Positions 1-14,203 of a DNA stretch of 64,000 nucleotides are shown piece by piece. Both the position numbers and the translations under genes were made by a program. The DNA is from Chanos chanos (Eukaryota; Chordata; Actinopteri; Gonorynchiformes; Chanidae). Where the stretch lies: positions 39,246,501 to 39,310,500 of the forward strand of contig NC_044497.1 in the NCBI RefSeq assembly GCF_902362185.1, read 5' to 3'. The number at the start of each line of letters is the position of its first letter. Position 1 is the stretch's first letter. The notes below the pieces were generated by a model. The model was not told the DNA's origin, ran no database searches, and worked only from the letters and a program-made list of their open reading frames with translations.

Positions 1-441
1 ATCGGCAACGGTAAAAACCTCAAATTAAAATGACAAAATATTTCATTAATAACTAGAATTTAATACATAGAACTACACAAGCTACAGCTGTCTATTAAAT
101 AATCTTTCAAAATGCTGTACATCACATTATTAAATCATAAGATTTAACAGATATTTGTAAATACTCTTAATAATTTAGTCTACAGAACAGATTATTACCA
201 AACATCTCTTTACAGGTACTTTGTAGTGCAATCTTTGCCAAAACTATAGCAGACAGCCACAGTCTAAAAACTTCACTGATCATCACTGAACGTTACTGAT
301 CAAACTTATTTAAAATCTCTCACACATTGTCTGCTGTAATGATTGTCTACACCCATAAATTACCCTTACAAAAAATACTAAAAAAAAATGCTTACAAAAA
401 CATATGTCAGATGCATCAGTGTGCTTCTTGATGTGGAACGT
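1..441 (-). other. probable bspry 3' untranslated region
   Basis: AT-rich sequence directly downstream of the bspry stop codon on the minus strand. I see no coding exon and no clear end of transcript, so the 3' UTR may run off the left edge. Confidence 0.5.
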
Positions 442-3400
442 TCAGTTCAGTAGAGTGACACTCTGGTCTGCCACAGCACAGGCAGGCAGCAGTGGCTGAG
501 TGAATGTGTGTCTTACAGTATGAAGCACACAGCAGGACTCTGGGTCATAGAACAGCAGTGTCTGAGACGGCCAGTCCAGGAGAATTCCCAGACGGGTTGG
601 GCTCTTCACCACCCGAATACTCACGTTCTTGCCTGCGTGGCAAAAAGAGAAGTTTCCCTCGTAGTGTGAGAGCACCCAAGACTTCTCGTTGTAGCCCAGC
701 CTGGCACTGTTTCCTGAGCCTTTACGTTCCAAAGTGGTGTAGCACACACCCACTTTGTAGGCAGCACTCTGCCCCACGTCGAGCACCCATCTGTGAGTCC
801 CCGAGGAAATGGAGATGGAGCCAAGGGCATTTGGCCAGCTGTCAAAGCGTGCCGGGTCGTCTGGCAGAGCCTGGCGGAGACGTTTAGGTAGGAAGGTGAG
901 AGTTCGCTCATCTGTCGACAGGGAGAGGAGCGGACTGACAGTGCGCTTGTCAAAGTGCAGATTAGGTGATCTGTGAGCTGGAAAAAAAGCAATAAAATAT
1001 AAAGAATGAATTATGGTTGATGAGTGAAGATAAAGTGAACAACAGAAAAGAAACAGAAAAAGATACATGATACAAAGAGTTGGAGAAGGTTAAAGAGATA
1101 AAAAGAAGGCAAAATCAAGAGTGATGAGAGTAGGAAAAGAATTTTGAGAATAAAATTAATGAGGAGATAATCTGAGAAAGAGGAATGAAGTAGATAACTA
1201 CAATTAACTAAACTATTAACTATCAACATCACTAACTAATTTAGAATTTATACATTAGATTCTTTAAGTGCATTTTACAATCCATCGTACGTTAACAAAA
1301 TGTTATCCATGGAATCCTACATTCTTTTACCGCATCCTACTTTTCTATTACTTCGAAGCATACTATGTATGTTTACGTACCTTATACTATTATTACAGTG
1401 TCACTAACTAATAACTTGGTATCAGAATGATATTATATTACACTGGCATTATACTTCCTCTGTGTTGTAAAGAATTTACTGAGAACAGAACTAGGAAGAC
1501 ACACATTGTGTGTACTGACCAGAAGGCCCAAGCAGGATGGCGCTGGCCCACAGACCCAGTATGAGCTTACTGTTGCTGCACTCTCTGTTCAGACTCAACT
1601 GCTCTGTATCCTTAGGGTCGCCAACACCCTCAGCCTCCTCAGTCCTGTCACACAACACACACACACACAAAGGCATATTACTGAACACATTTAGTGTGTC
1701 AATGAGTAAGAGCTTACACCAACATACAAACATATATTCATACTTAAGTGTTCGCTCTGAGGTGTACAGAAACATCCAGATATTTTCTTAAAGAAATATG
1801 ATGGCAGCCAAAGCATGGATAGAAAACATATTTTGCCAACAGTGAAAGCTCTGTCTGGACCAGCACATATAGTGATAGACAATAAAGAGATGGACAGAAA
1901 TACTGTAGTTGCAAAGATTCCTAGTAAAGAGAAACAGCTCAGTAGAATGACTTACCTATCAGATATTTCCTGATTGGAATTCTGCAAGAAAAGTGAAAAG
2001 ATGCCAAGATTAGTGTCATGTGATCATCATCCTCATGAGGTGACATCATCATTACTGTGTCACTGACACCTATCCAAAAGATGCGGCTAACCGTATTCCA
2101 AACCTTTGTGTAGAAAGATGCACTCAACCTCCCAAAAATTCAGCGACAATTCAGTCAGCGAAAGACCAATTAACAATACAGTTCAAATACTCCCCCTGTA
2201 GCTTTCCTTTCTCTGTTAATTCCATGTTCTTCACTCCACACACCCTACCTGATCTCATGAAACAGGTACGGAATACTGATGCATACAGACAAGCTTCAAA
2301 AACCAACACATTTCTAATTCATATCTCATTTCTTGATCTGTCTGTTTCACTTTCAGGAAGATATCTTGGCAGCCATTTCCTTCAAAATATGCTAAAAGAC
2401 ATAGGCAAAAAGGTACAAATGCTTAAGGTAAGGGTTAGGGTAAGGACAGTACCTGTGCAATGTCTCACGACAATTATGAAACAAACACGCAAAGCATTGT
2501 ATAGTAACACTTGTCCAGTACATCAATATGTAATGCCTGTTTCATGAAGTCATGTTGTCATGCAAGGTCCCTCCCATAGCCCTCCTAGCCTCTCACCACA
2601 ATCTGTGCATCCTGTGAGTGTGTGAGTGTGTGCACCAGGCTGGTGCGTGCATTTGTAAGTGTCTCAAGGGCCTGGTTCCAGTGAGCTCTCTGTGTGAGGA
2701 GACACTGCTCCACACGCTCCTCCTCCCTCTGTATGGACTCCAGCAGACACTGTTCTTCTCCCTCTAGGGCCTCACGCACAGCATTGATCTGTGCCAACAC
2801 CCGCTCTCGTGCACTGCTCGCCTCCACCTGTCAATCAACCTGAAGCTGTTAGAAGAACACACCACTGCACATTTCTGAAGCAGAGACTTACTGTCATTCA
2901 TAACCTCAGTGCATGAGGTACAGGTATAACAGTGACTCTCCATATAAGAGTTTGATTTGTATTTTAGGGACTAATGAGTCTTTGGTGTAAATGTGATCCT
3001 CTCAGTAAGTCACTTCCAATGTCTTTTAAAGCCTGATAAGGGGTAGTGCTGATATTCAATAAAATGTATGTATTTAAGGTTACTGATTCAATTAAATGTA
3101 TGTAAGGTTGGTGAGGAATATTTTAATGCAATAATGAACTGTTCATTCAATGTCTTTTAAATGGCAAAAATAGCCCATGCTCTTGAAAACTGAGATTGAT
3201 TACATGTGAAGACTGCGTGTGTGTCCATCACTGACCTGCAGTGCCTTCTCTTTTGCAGTCAGAGTCTGGTTTATGAACCGTTCTATCCGCTGGGCCTGCA
3301 GTTGCATTCTCTCACACACATCCACCAGGTGGTTCTGCACAGAAAAATTACAACAATATACTCACATTCACAAAGAAGTTGTGCGCACTATGTGAAATCA

Positions 3401-4533
3401 CAATTTATTATGTATTATTGTATATTAGTGTTAAGTAACCTATCACCAATAATCAAAGAATGGGAGATAAATACATTGAAAAGAGTGTTCTCTGGCTTCC
3501 ACCCCATTAGTTCAATCAATCATTCTATTACAATTCCACGGTATAAACGGTTAAAATACTGTTAAAAAGTCATTTCACACAGTATACATGCGTCATTCAT
3601 TCATAAACTAGTTGAGTTACGTTCTGTAGTAGCGTCTGAGGGAAACCACAAATTATATTACATTTGTTGGTCTGACTAAATCACAGTCATTAACGTGCAC
3701 TACGCTGTAACGCACAGTATAGGTTTTTAGTATTAAACAATAAATATTTTTTAAAAGTGCGGCTTGAGTATCATCATCGCCGAATCCTCTTGAACTGGAT
3801 TGGCAGTACCTAAATACGCATGGCGTGGCGTGTTGTGACGCACGCAAACACGCCTTCTTTCGCTAGTACACAGCAAACATGCTGAGCCACAGAAAACAAG
3901 TGAGTATTGTATCAGCTGTGAACTATTGAAAACTAAGTGCGTTCCGTACGACGTCGAACTTAATAAGTAGCCTATATACAGTCCCATCTAATTTAGATCA
4001 AACAATGAACAATGGCCCAGTATTTGACTTTTAAATCAAATTATAGGCTGAGAATTTTTTTCTACACAGTCTAAGAGAAATTTAAAGGTCACCGCTGCCC
4101 ATTACTCACTCACCCTTATAATTGTGGCTTGGTTGGTAAGCTGTGTCACGATATGGCCATTGCACGCTCCGACGGTAGCACAAAGTGAACAGATGATCTT
4201 GCCGTCTGTATTACAGAACCAGTCCAACTGGATGGAATGCTCGACGCAGAGTTTCGATTCATCTGATGATAAGTCCAAAGAATCGAGACTAGTGGCCACT
4301 GGACAGGCCGCCGCAGAATTGCTCAACAATTTTGCTGACGAGTCTACGCTTAACACGCCATTCATATTCTGGGAAGGTCGAACATCTACATTAAAGTCTT
4401 GATTATCGCCTCCTAATTTTGCAGCGGTATTACTTGAATTATAGTCCGAATTCTTCTGGTCCTCAGTTCGGAGGTCGTCGTTGTCTTGTAAGGACACCGT
4501 AACTGAATTACTAAATCCATTCTCTGCACTCAT
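442..4533 (-). CDS. bspry: B-box and SPRY domain-containing protein, six exons, 478 aa
   Basis: Minus-strand exons: 4533-4114, 3334-3236, 2827-2597, 1981-1956, 1644-1520 and 977-442. All have GT-AG borders, phases agree, and the total is 479 codons including the stop. Residues 96-127 form a B-box (C96, H99, C107, C115, C118, C124, H127). Residues 141-250 are a Glu/Arg-rich coiled coil. Residues 301-478 are the PRY-SPRY domain, with FDSWPNAL, KVGV, RKGSGNSARLGYNEKSW and LLFYDPES blocks. The start MSAEN, the linker RTEEAEG and the SPRY blocks match my memory of human BSPRY, an epithelial protein linked to the TRPV5 calcium channel and 14-3-3. There is no RING finger, so it is not a standard TRIM ligase. 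The first ATG (4533) follows a GTG codon. The stretch before the B-box (about 95 residues) is longer than in human (about 20) and rich in Ser/Asn. Confidence 0.93.
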
Positions 4534-5654
4534 GACCACTGGTTAGGTAATATGGTTTACTGTGCTTACCGAATAAATCTTAGTTGTTGTTTTAAAAACG
4601 CTTGTGTCACGAAATACCCAATATTGCCATGCAGGTGCATCCAGTTCTGTATACTACCTGTCGCAGGTGTATAATAAGGAAGTAATACGTCAGAAGAAAC
4701 CAGAGCTGAAAAGCCAGTCTTACTTGAAACGGATGGATACTCCGGGATCGCCCGGAGATAGTTCAAATTAAACCATGCCCCCCATTGTTTCCAGTTTCTT
4801 TCCCATGATTCATTTACTTATAGCGTATTCATGGAAATCGCAGTGTCCTATACCTGAGAGTGTTTGTCTGTGTGATTGTGAGATCTTTTGGTGTTTGGCT
4901 AGTGGTCAAATATCACGATCACGTTAATGGTCAACTCGGTTTTTAAAGGAATGCATAGCTCAGTGATATCTAGTGGCAGTAAGTAAACAAACACCGGGGC
5001 ATATAATAAAGGAACATTTCTTATGAGACACAAATTCAATGGTGGTAATATGCAAAATATGGCCTACATTATTAAATCCGTGATGTTTCACCTTTAGTGT
5101 CTATAACGTGGTCCACATATCTCAAAGCCTCTGTATAGGCTATTCAGTGGCTACTGATCTGTAAAATTTAACTCAGTTTAAACTTTAATTCTTGGCCACG
5201 GTTAAGAGTCTGAATTGCTGTAACCACCAGCCCTCGTTCTGTCAAGCATTTGGCTCATGAATTTAAAATAATTCAGCATTAGTTTTGTGATAATCTATAA
5301 ATATGCATTAGTGTATTCAACCTGCGAAAGAGAGGATCCATGACAAAGAGGATGGAAATTGATCTTGATAAGTGCATTGCTTCACCTAAAGCTTTTATAT
5401 TTGTCCCTTGGCATTTCTAATATCTTTTATAGTACCTTTACATGCAGTTGTGTTTTTTTTGTCCCATTTATATATTGCTTTCCAATGTAATTAAACATGA
5501 CACTTTTCTGTGAAGACAATGGAGTGTGGTGTTTAATTACATATGATAGTTTTTCATATACTCTTCTGCTTAAGTAAGAAATAAAATACTGTTGAGAACA
5601 AGTTAGCAGATAAGTTCAAAATACACCTTCATTTTTATGATTCCAAAACATTTG
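4534..5654. other. intergenic spacer upstream of bspry
   Basis: The bspry 5' UTR and promoter should lie in the first few hundred bases, but I see no diagnostic promoter element. The rest is AT-rich and shows no coding or repeat structure I can name. Confidence 0.4.
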
Positions 5655-6205
5655 GGTGAAACACTTTATGGCCATTTTATTAAGTATACCTATATACTAT
5701 TTGTTCAGACCCCCTTTGCCTCCAGAACAGCCTGGATTCTTCAGGGAGTGGATTCTACAATTTGTCCATGCTGACATACTGACATCACACAATCTGCATC
5801 ACCGCAGCCTGGGAGGCAGTACAGCAAACTGCAAAAAGTCTATTCCATTTCATCCCAAAGATGCTGGGTTGAGGTCCGAGGGGTAGAAGAAGAAGTACTT
5901 TATTTGTCACACACACACTGAGCAGTGAGCAGTGAAATGCAGCTTCCGCATTTAACCCATCCTAACACCAGTGAGCACACACACACTGGAGCAGTGATAT
6001 ACACACACTATGAGCTAGGAGCAGTGGGCAGCTGCCAGCGCCGGCACCCAGGGACCAACTCCACATCTTTTTGCCGGTGACTTGGTCAAGGTCACTGACA
6101 GGAGTACTAATCCTAGCATACATGTTTTTGTGGTGGGAGGAAACTGGAGCACCTGGAAGAAACCCGTGCAAACACGGGGAGAATGTGCAAACTCCACACA
6201 GAAAA

Positions 6206-6624
6206 TGGGAAAATTAAATGGGAAGAGATAAAAATATAAAGCTACATACAGGTAACAGAGAATCAATATAAAATATATATATATAGCCTATATTATCATT
6301 TATATTTTTATATTGATTCTCTGTTACCTGTATAGCTTTATATTTTCATCTCTTCCAATTTAATTTTTAACTGATATTTAGCTTTTAGCTTTCACTGTTT
6401 ACCTCCATCTATACAGCTTATCTTATTATTTATTATTTTTATATTGCTTCTCTGTTACTTTACCTGTATGTAGCTTTATTTTTCTTTTTTCTCTTCTTTA
6501 GTTAATTTTATGCTGATACTTAGCTTCACGTGTGCAGTTGTCAAGATTGTTGCAATTCATTTCACTGCTGTTGTACTTGTACAATCAAGCATGGGACAAA
6601 TAAATCTCTTGAAGTCTTGAAATG
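6206..6624 (+). mobile_element. truncated non-LTR retrotransposon (LINE) tail inserted in the preceding repeat
   Basis: The 3' part reads TTTCACTGCTGTTGTACTTG, then ACAAATAAATCTCTTGAAG, a typical LINE 3' end with a short repeated tail in plus orientation. Its borders fall exactly where the host repeat is interrupted, with GAAAATG and GAAATG at the two junctions as a possible imperfect target duplication. The left part is an inverted duplication, listed separately. Confidence 0.5.
6212..6364. repeat. inverted repeat with arms of about 65 bp and a short AT loop
   Basis: The left arm (about 6212-6280) reads ...CAGGTAACAGAGAATCAAT. The right arm (about 6300-6364) is its reverse complement, ATTGATTCTCTGTTACCTG..., with a few mismatches and a 2-nt indel. 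A (TA)n-rich loop separates them. A weaker third copy of the right arm is visible near 6425-6485. Confidence 0.8.
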
Positions 6625-6736
6625 ACCTGGGACAACCGGGATTTGAACAGGGCCTTCTTGCTGTGAGATAACAGTGTTAACCACTGAGCCACCGTGGGTA
6701 CATGGGCCACTCTGAGAAATTGAGCTTCTTGTCATC

Positions 6737-6955
6737 GGAATCAGAATCAGAATCAGCTTTACTCGCCATGGCACATGCATGTACTAAGAATTTTACTTGG
6801 TGTCCTCCATGCGGTTCACAAAGTACACAATAAATACAAAAATACACAATAAATTCACAATAAAAACAATACAGTGTGCAATACAACAGTGGATACAAGA
6901 CGTCCGGTATACAATACAATACACAATACAGGACCTACAATATATATACAGTAGA
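6737..6955 (-). mobile_element. LINE 3' tail, minus orientation
   Basis: The plus strand begins GAATCAGAATCAGAATCAGC and continues TTTACTCGCC. On the minus strand this is the AATAAAGCTGATTCTGATTC-type 3' terminus of fish L2/CR1-like LINEs. The adjacent part is A-rich (ACAATAAA repeats) and low in complexity. No coding part is retained. Confidence 0.5.
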
Positions 6956-7080
6956 CACTACAATACAATATTCCTTGAACCACTCCTACTCTGTTTGTGC
7001 TTTGTGAGATGGTGCATTTTTCTGCTGGAAGTATCCATGTAATGAAGGGTAAACTGGGACCACAAAGGTTAAGTTACTCT

Positions 7081-7385
7081 TTATTGATTCCTACAGGAAA
7101 ATTCTTCTCCACTGTTAACTCCTCCTAAGTACTTATGGGCAGTGGGCAACTGCCATACAGTACCTGGGGACCAACTCCAGATCTGGGCCAGAGCCTCAGT
7201 CAGTTGCAATGGTAGGAGCATCTGGTACATAACATGTATGTCTTTTTTGCAACGGGAGAAAACTGGAATTCCCTGACACAAATGCAGGGAAAAGACGTGT
7301 CCAGGACTTAGAACCCACAACATCTTACTTGCAAGGCAATAGCACCAACCATCACACCAGAATGTGCCTGGTGAATAGTGTTCAT
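7081..7385 (-). repeat. older copy of the fish interspersed repeat, minus strand
   Basis: The segment with GGGCAGTGGGCAACTGCC, then a GACCAACTCCAGATCT block and a GGGAGAAAACTGGAATTCCC block, parallels the copy at 5886-6205 but is much more diverged. It sits inside the Tc1-like relic, between its second and third blocks. Confidence 0.5.
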
Positions 7386-7620
7386 ATATGCTGTATGTCC
7401 AAATGTTGCTCATTTCATATTAAGGATGTGTGCCAAGAAAACATTCTGCATAGGTTCATGAACGCATGCTGCGCTTACTCCAAATCCTGACTCTGCCATT
7501 ATGTGACAGTGTCCAGGGCTTTGTCAAATAGGTGCCAGGAATATGCTTGCTATGGATAAGTTTTCTCATAATGTCCACTGCAGGTATTTCACATAATTTG
7601 AGACAAAAATATCCAGATCT

Positions 7621-8350
7621 CTTAGCGAAGCCATCACAATGAGGAAGGTGGGCTGCAACTGAGTGACATCTTACTGGCTCCCAATTCTTTTGCCGACTGA
7701 CACCTAAATCAATGTAGAGTAGTCCTTTTCCTTTAGTCCTTTTCAGATTTAAAATTACACTAATGTAATTGTGTGCACTATAAAAGAGAAAAAAATATCA
7801 GGCCCTTTGGATTGCGATGTATGTCCATGTGATACTGTTTATCACCTGGATTCTTGTGGCTAGCTTCCATAGGTCTGACAGCCATCAATACACATTGTTT
7901 CACAAGAATTTGATACTACCACTTAGTGTAGCGGTTGTAGCTGAAAATATCACTTTCACTTACCACTAATTAAAACATCATCTGTCACTATCCAGTCTTA
8001 AGAAAACTTTGGAACTGAACAAACATTTGCTTTATTAAAAAGTTGAAATCATAGATGTTAACTAAGTCGAGCACTGTCCTAAATATCCTTACTGCCTTAG
8101 ATGATATATAAATCGTAGCATATTACATAACACATAGTAACTCACAGTTTTCGCGCTAAAATGAGACTACTTCCACGCACAGAAATCAACTACCGGTTAA
8201 CGAGACTGACGGACCAGTTGAGCGGAATAGGCGTTTGCTTCGAGGATATCGCCAACTCTGATAGGACAGTTACTTTAGCAACATCAACGTGAAATGTGTG
8301 TACGTCAATATCCTGGAATTAAAAACGTGACGCGTTACATTTCCAAGCTC
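7621..8350. other. intergenic spacer upstream of zmynd19
   Basis: No gene or repeat that I can name. GC content rises toward 8150-8350 as the zmynd19 promoter is approached. Confidence 0.4.
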
Positions 8351-8352
8351 CC

Positions 8353-8618
8353 ATTGGGCAAAGCACTGTCAATTCTAATTTGTGATTGGATTACACGTAG
8401 AAATGTTTGGTCCCACCCCAAAAACTGGTAGGTTTTCCATCGTCTTTCAGCGGTACATCAGAGGTCTGGAAGCGGGCGGGGAAGAGTCGCGCTGCGATTG
8501 ACCCTAATAAACCAAAACTTGGAGCAAACTCGGGGTTTGGGGCTGCCCGAATTTGTTTTGAGCAATAGTGCTGTCTTACCTGATTTTACCTTTCGCCCCA
8601 TACCTGACAGCTCCTCTA
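8353..8618 (+). promoter_or_regulatory. zmynd19 proximal promoter and 5' UTR: paired inverted CCAAT boxes and a GC box
   Basis: Two inverted CCAAT boxes (ATTGG) lie at 8353 and 8385, 32 bp apart (about three helical turns, typical of paired NF-Y sites). A GGGCGG GC box lies at 8474-8479. No good TATA box is seen. The layout suits a CpG-type housekeeping promoter. The transcription start is not determined and probably lies between 8480 and 8600. Confidence 0.55.
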
Positions 8619-11761
<3,143 letters not shown>

Positions 11762-13260
11762 TCCTCCAGAACCCCGTGTTTAGGGGTCTTGGGATGGGGA
11801 TGTGGGGTGAGATGGATGGATCTGAAGTGCAAAAAAAAATCCTCTGACAGACTAATATGATGAGGGACAGTGTTAGTAGGTGAAAAGTGTCTGTTTCAAA
11901 AAACAAAAAAAAAAAACTCTTGCCTCCCTGAACTGACATCACTGTGGTCTGCCAGATATGCCCATGGGGATAAAGGGATATAGAGTTTTTTTTTTCCTCT
12001 TTTTTTTTTTTTTTTCCCCTGAGGGTTCATCGTGTCTCAGAGGTAGACCTTGAAAGCTCTACCTGCTGCTATGGGTGTGTGTTTACGAAGAAAACAGTCA
12101 TGGAACTGTCCACGTGGACTGCGTTTTGTGTATTGACAGTTATCCTGAGCTCACGTCTTACGCCTGCCCGCCCACCTCTCATGAAGTTTTGCCATTGGCG
12201 CTGAGGGACAAACCTGCTGTACGACTGATGTGATAATGACACGGACCACTTCACTGTACTACACCCCCATTTTCTCGCCCCATTGGACCTTTGGTGCATA
12301 TAACCACGCACACAACCCCCCACCCACCCACCCACCTGCCTGCTTTCCGCATCCCCTTTGCCATGGCATTGAAAGCTGAAGAGCAGTTGACTGCAAATTC
12401 ACACTACCAGTATTGTGTGCGTTAACCTTATTGACTGAAGGACATGAATGAAGTGATGGGACGTTTATGTTGTTTTTCCAATCTGGTTGGGAGTGAAGGT
12501 AGAGTTATTCACTTGTTGATAAGTGTCTGAAATGCATTGCTCTGTGGTCTATCTCAATCCCAGTTTCACTTTGAGCTGTAGTGAGATTTGTTTTATTTTT
12601 CCTTTATTTCCTCCATGAGTCCTCACTGTCACAAACACTCAGCTTTGAGGGATGTCCTGGGAAAAACTTGAAACCTACACTCGCTTCAAAAAGTCGACTC
12701 AGAGAAATGTCACATCTGTATGTGCATAGGCTTGTTTCAAAACCTTTGAGTCTCAGCTCAGTTTTTTTTTTTTTTTGTGTTGGTCCTTCATTTTCCGTGT
12801 CAAAGTGCGCATAGCTTTGTAATATGTTTTTTTTTGTTTGTTTGTTTTTGTTTTGTTTTTTTACAGATTATCCCTCAATTTAAAACAAAAAACAAGCACA
12901 CAGTCCCCAAGTGTGTCTTCCTCTTATGCCAAGGATAACTAGTTGAACCTTGACATACACATTTAAATGCTAAGCATGTATCGAGTAGACATACATGCCA
13001 TTTGTTGGTGATTGTGTACGATTTTTATTTATCTGGTTGGGGTGGAACACTGTGCACTGAGTGTCTTCACTTTTAGCTTTGTCATTTACGGTTGGGAGTG
13101 GGGTGTTTGGGAGAACAGTAGGACAGGGAATTTGGTTATTATTTTTAAGAATACTACAGTGCAAGCATTAATTCCAGTAGAATAAAGAATATGTGAATGG
13201 GCATACAGTTGGTGATGAATGGCCATCTCTTGTCACTGTAAAATAAATATGAAGATTAAA
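11762..13260 (+). other. zmynd19 3' untranslated region
   Basis: A long T-rich non-coding stretch follows the stop, with poly-T and TTTG runs (for example 12829-12862). AATAAA signals at 13181-13186 and 13242-13247 are the likely cleavage sites, giving a 3' UTR of about 1.5 kb. I see no other gene here. Confidence 0.6.
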
Positions 13261-14203
13261 ACAAAAGACATGAAATGTGTGATCTATTTGGGGAAGATGC
13301 AGATGAGTTTGAAAAGGGAATTCATTTTGTAATGGTGCAAGAATACTAGCTCTCTTTTGTTTATTTTGTTTTCGTCTTGCGTTAAGGCATTTGTTTGGTC
13401 TCTTTCAAGAAGTGGGAAAACTGGACTTTCATATTTGCCACCAATGATGTACTATTTTTGTAACTCTGCATAGCTAAATTGGGTCTGGTATTAAAAGCAG
13501 TGAATCTCAGAGCCTGGTGGACATAATTCAGAAGGATGCTTTGGGACCCATCAGAAGCTCAATACTTAATTGTTCTTCTTTCTGCTGGAATAACCTAAAT
13601 AGCACGTTGCCTTTCCAGCATGCAACTTTTTTTTCAGATTTAATTGCTATCATGCCAAGCCTGGAGACGCTCCAAATTAGTTTTTTTTAGATTGTGAGCC
13701 GTTTGCATTTCTCTGTGAGACATGTTAAGATTTAAAAGACTTCCCAAGCCTCTAACCAAAGGTTTTTTGAAATGTCTTTGCCTGTCGACTGAATAACATG
13801 TATCTGAAGGTGATGGCATGAATGACCTTTACCCAAACGTTACCATAGACACAGGGGAGCTGGTAGTGGGTTGGACTCCAAACTGAGTTGAAATTATCCG
13901 TCCATTTCTCAGACGAGCTTGCCTGGATGTTACGTGTGGCAGCGCCCGATGCTGCAAAACAGTTATTCGTAGCTGACGAAAAGAAATGTGTAAAATGTTT
14001 CGAGAAAAGTAAGATCTGTGTATTTATTAGCGATTAATGAAAGAACATCGTTACAGACATCGCAATATCCCAGGGGAGGATTTAGGATTTGACAGAGTTT
14101 ACGAAGTGGATTATTTCTATAATCCATATTTTAATATATTTTAAATATATCTGGGATATATCTCTTTTTTTTCTTTCGTAACTCTGACATTTGGAAGACA
14201 ACG
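13261..14203 (+). other. spacer and upstream region of the armadillo/FN3 gene
   Basis: Non-coding. A near-match to the RFX X-box, GTTACCATAGACAC, lies at 13839-13852, about 350 bp before the start codon. No TATA or CCAAT arrangement stands out. Confidence 0.35.

Larger units (their letters stand above)
5886..6709 (-). repeat. fish tRNA-like-headed interspersed repeat, minus strand, interrupted
   Basis: On the minus strand the head (6709-6630) reads CACGGTGGCTCAGTGGTTAA and then a CAGCAAGAAGG block, with a degenerate B-box-like segment after it. The body resumes at 6205 with the TGTGTGGAGTTTGCACATTC block typical of this fish family. A related head lies at 56804-57020 and a tail at 28711-28850. 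The gap at 6206-6624 is a separate insertion. The family is very common in fish genomes, but I do not know its formal name. Confidence 0.6.
5655..7620 (-). mobile_element. decayed Tc1/mariner-like DNA transposon, split by later insertions
   Basis: Three blocks read on the minus strand resemble a Tc1-type transposase widespread in fish. Block 5655-5885 gives the C-terminal end (SAWTN..., a DLNP remnant) and a terminal sequence ending near AAAATGGCCATAAAGTGT. Block 6961-7080 gives GYFQQKNAPSHK, the second catalytic DDE region, where the catalytic Asp of QQDNAP is now Lys. Block 7400-7620 gives a more degraded upstream part. Two copies of a fish short repeat and a LINE tail separate the blocks. 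No intact reading frame remains and the outer end is not resolved. The family call rests on remembered consensus sequence. Confidence 0.72.

Noticed and set aside
4566-4766. Open frame upstream of bspry, minus strand
   Set aside because: No homology or in-phase splice to the bspry first exon; the start at 4533 has its own stop-free context.
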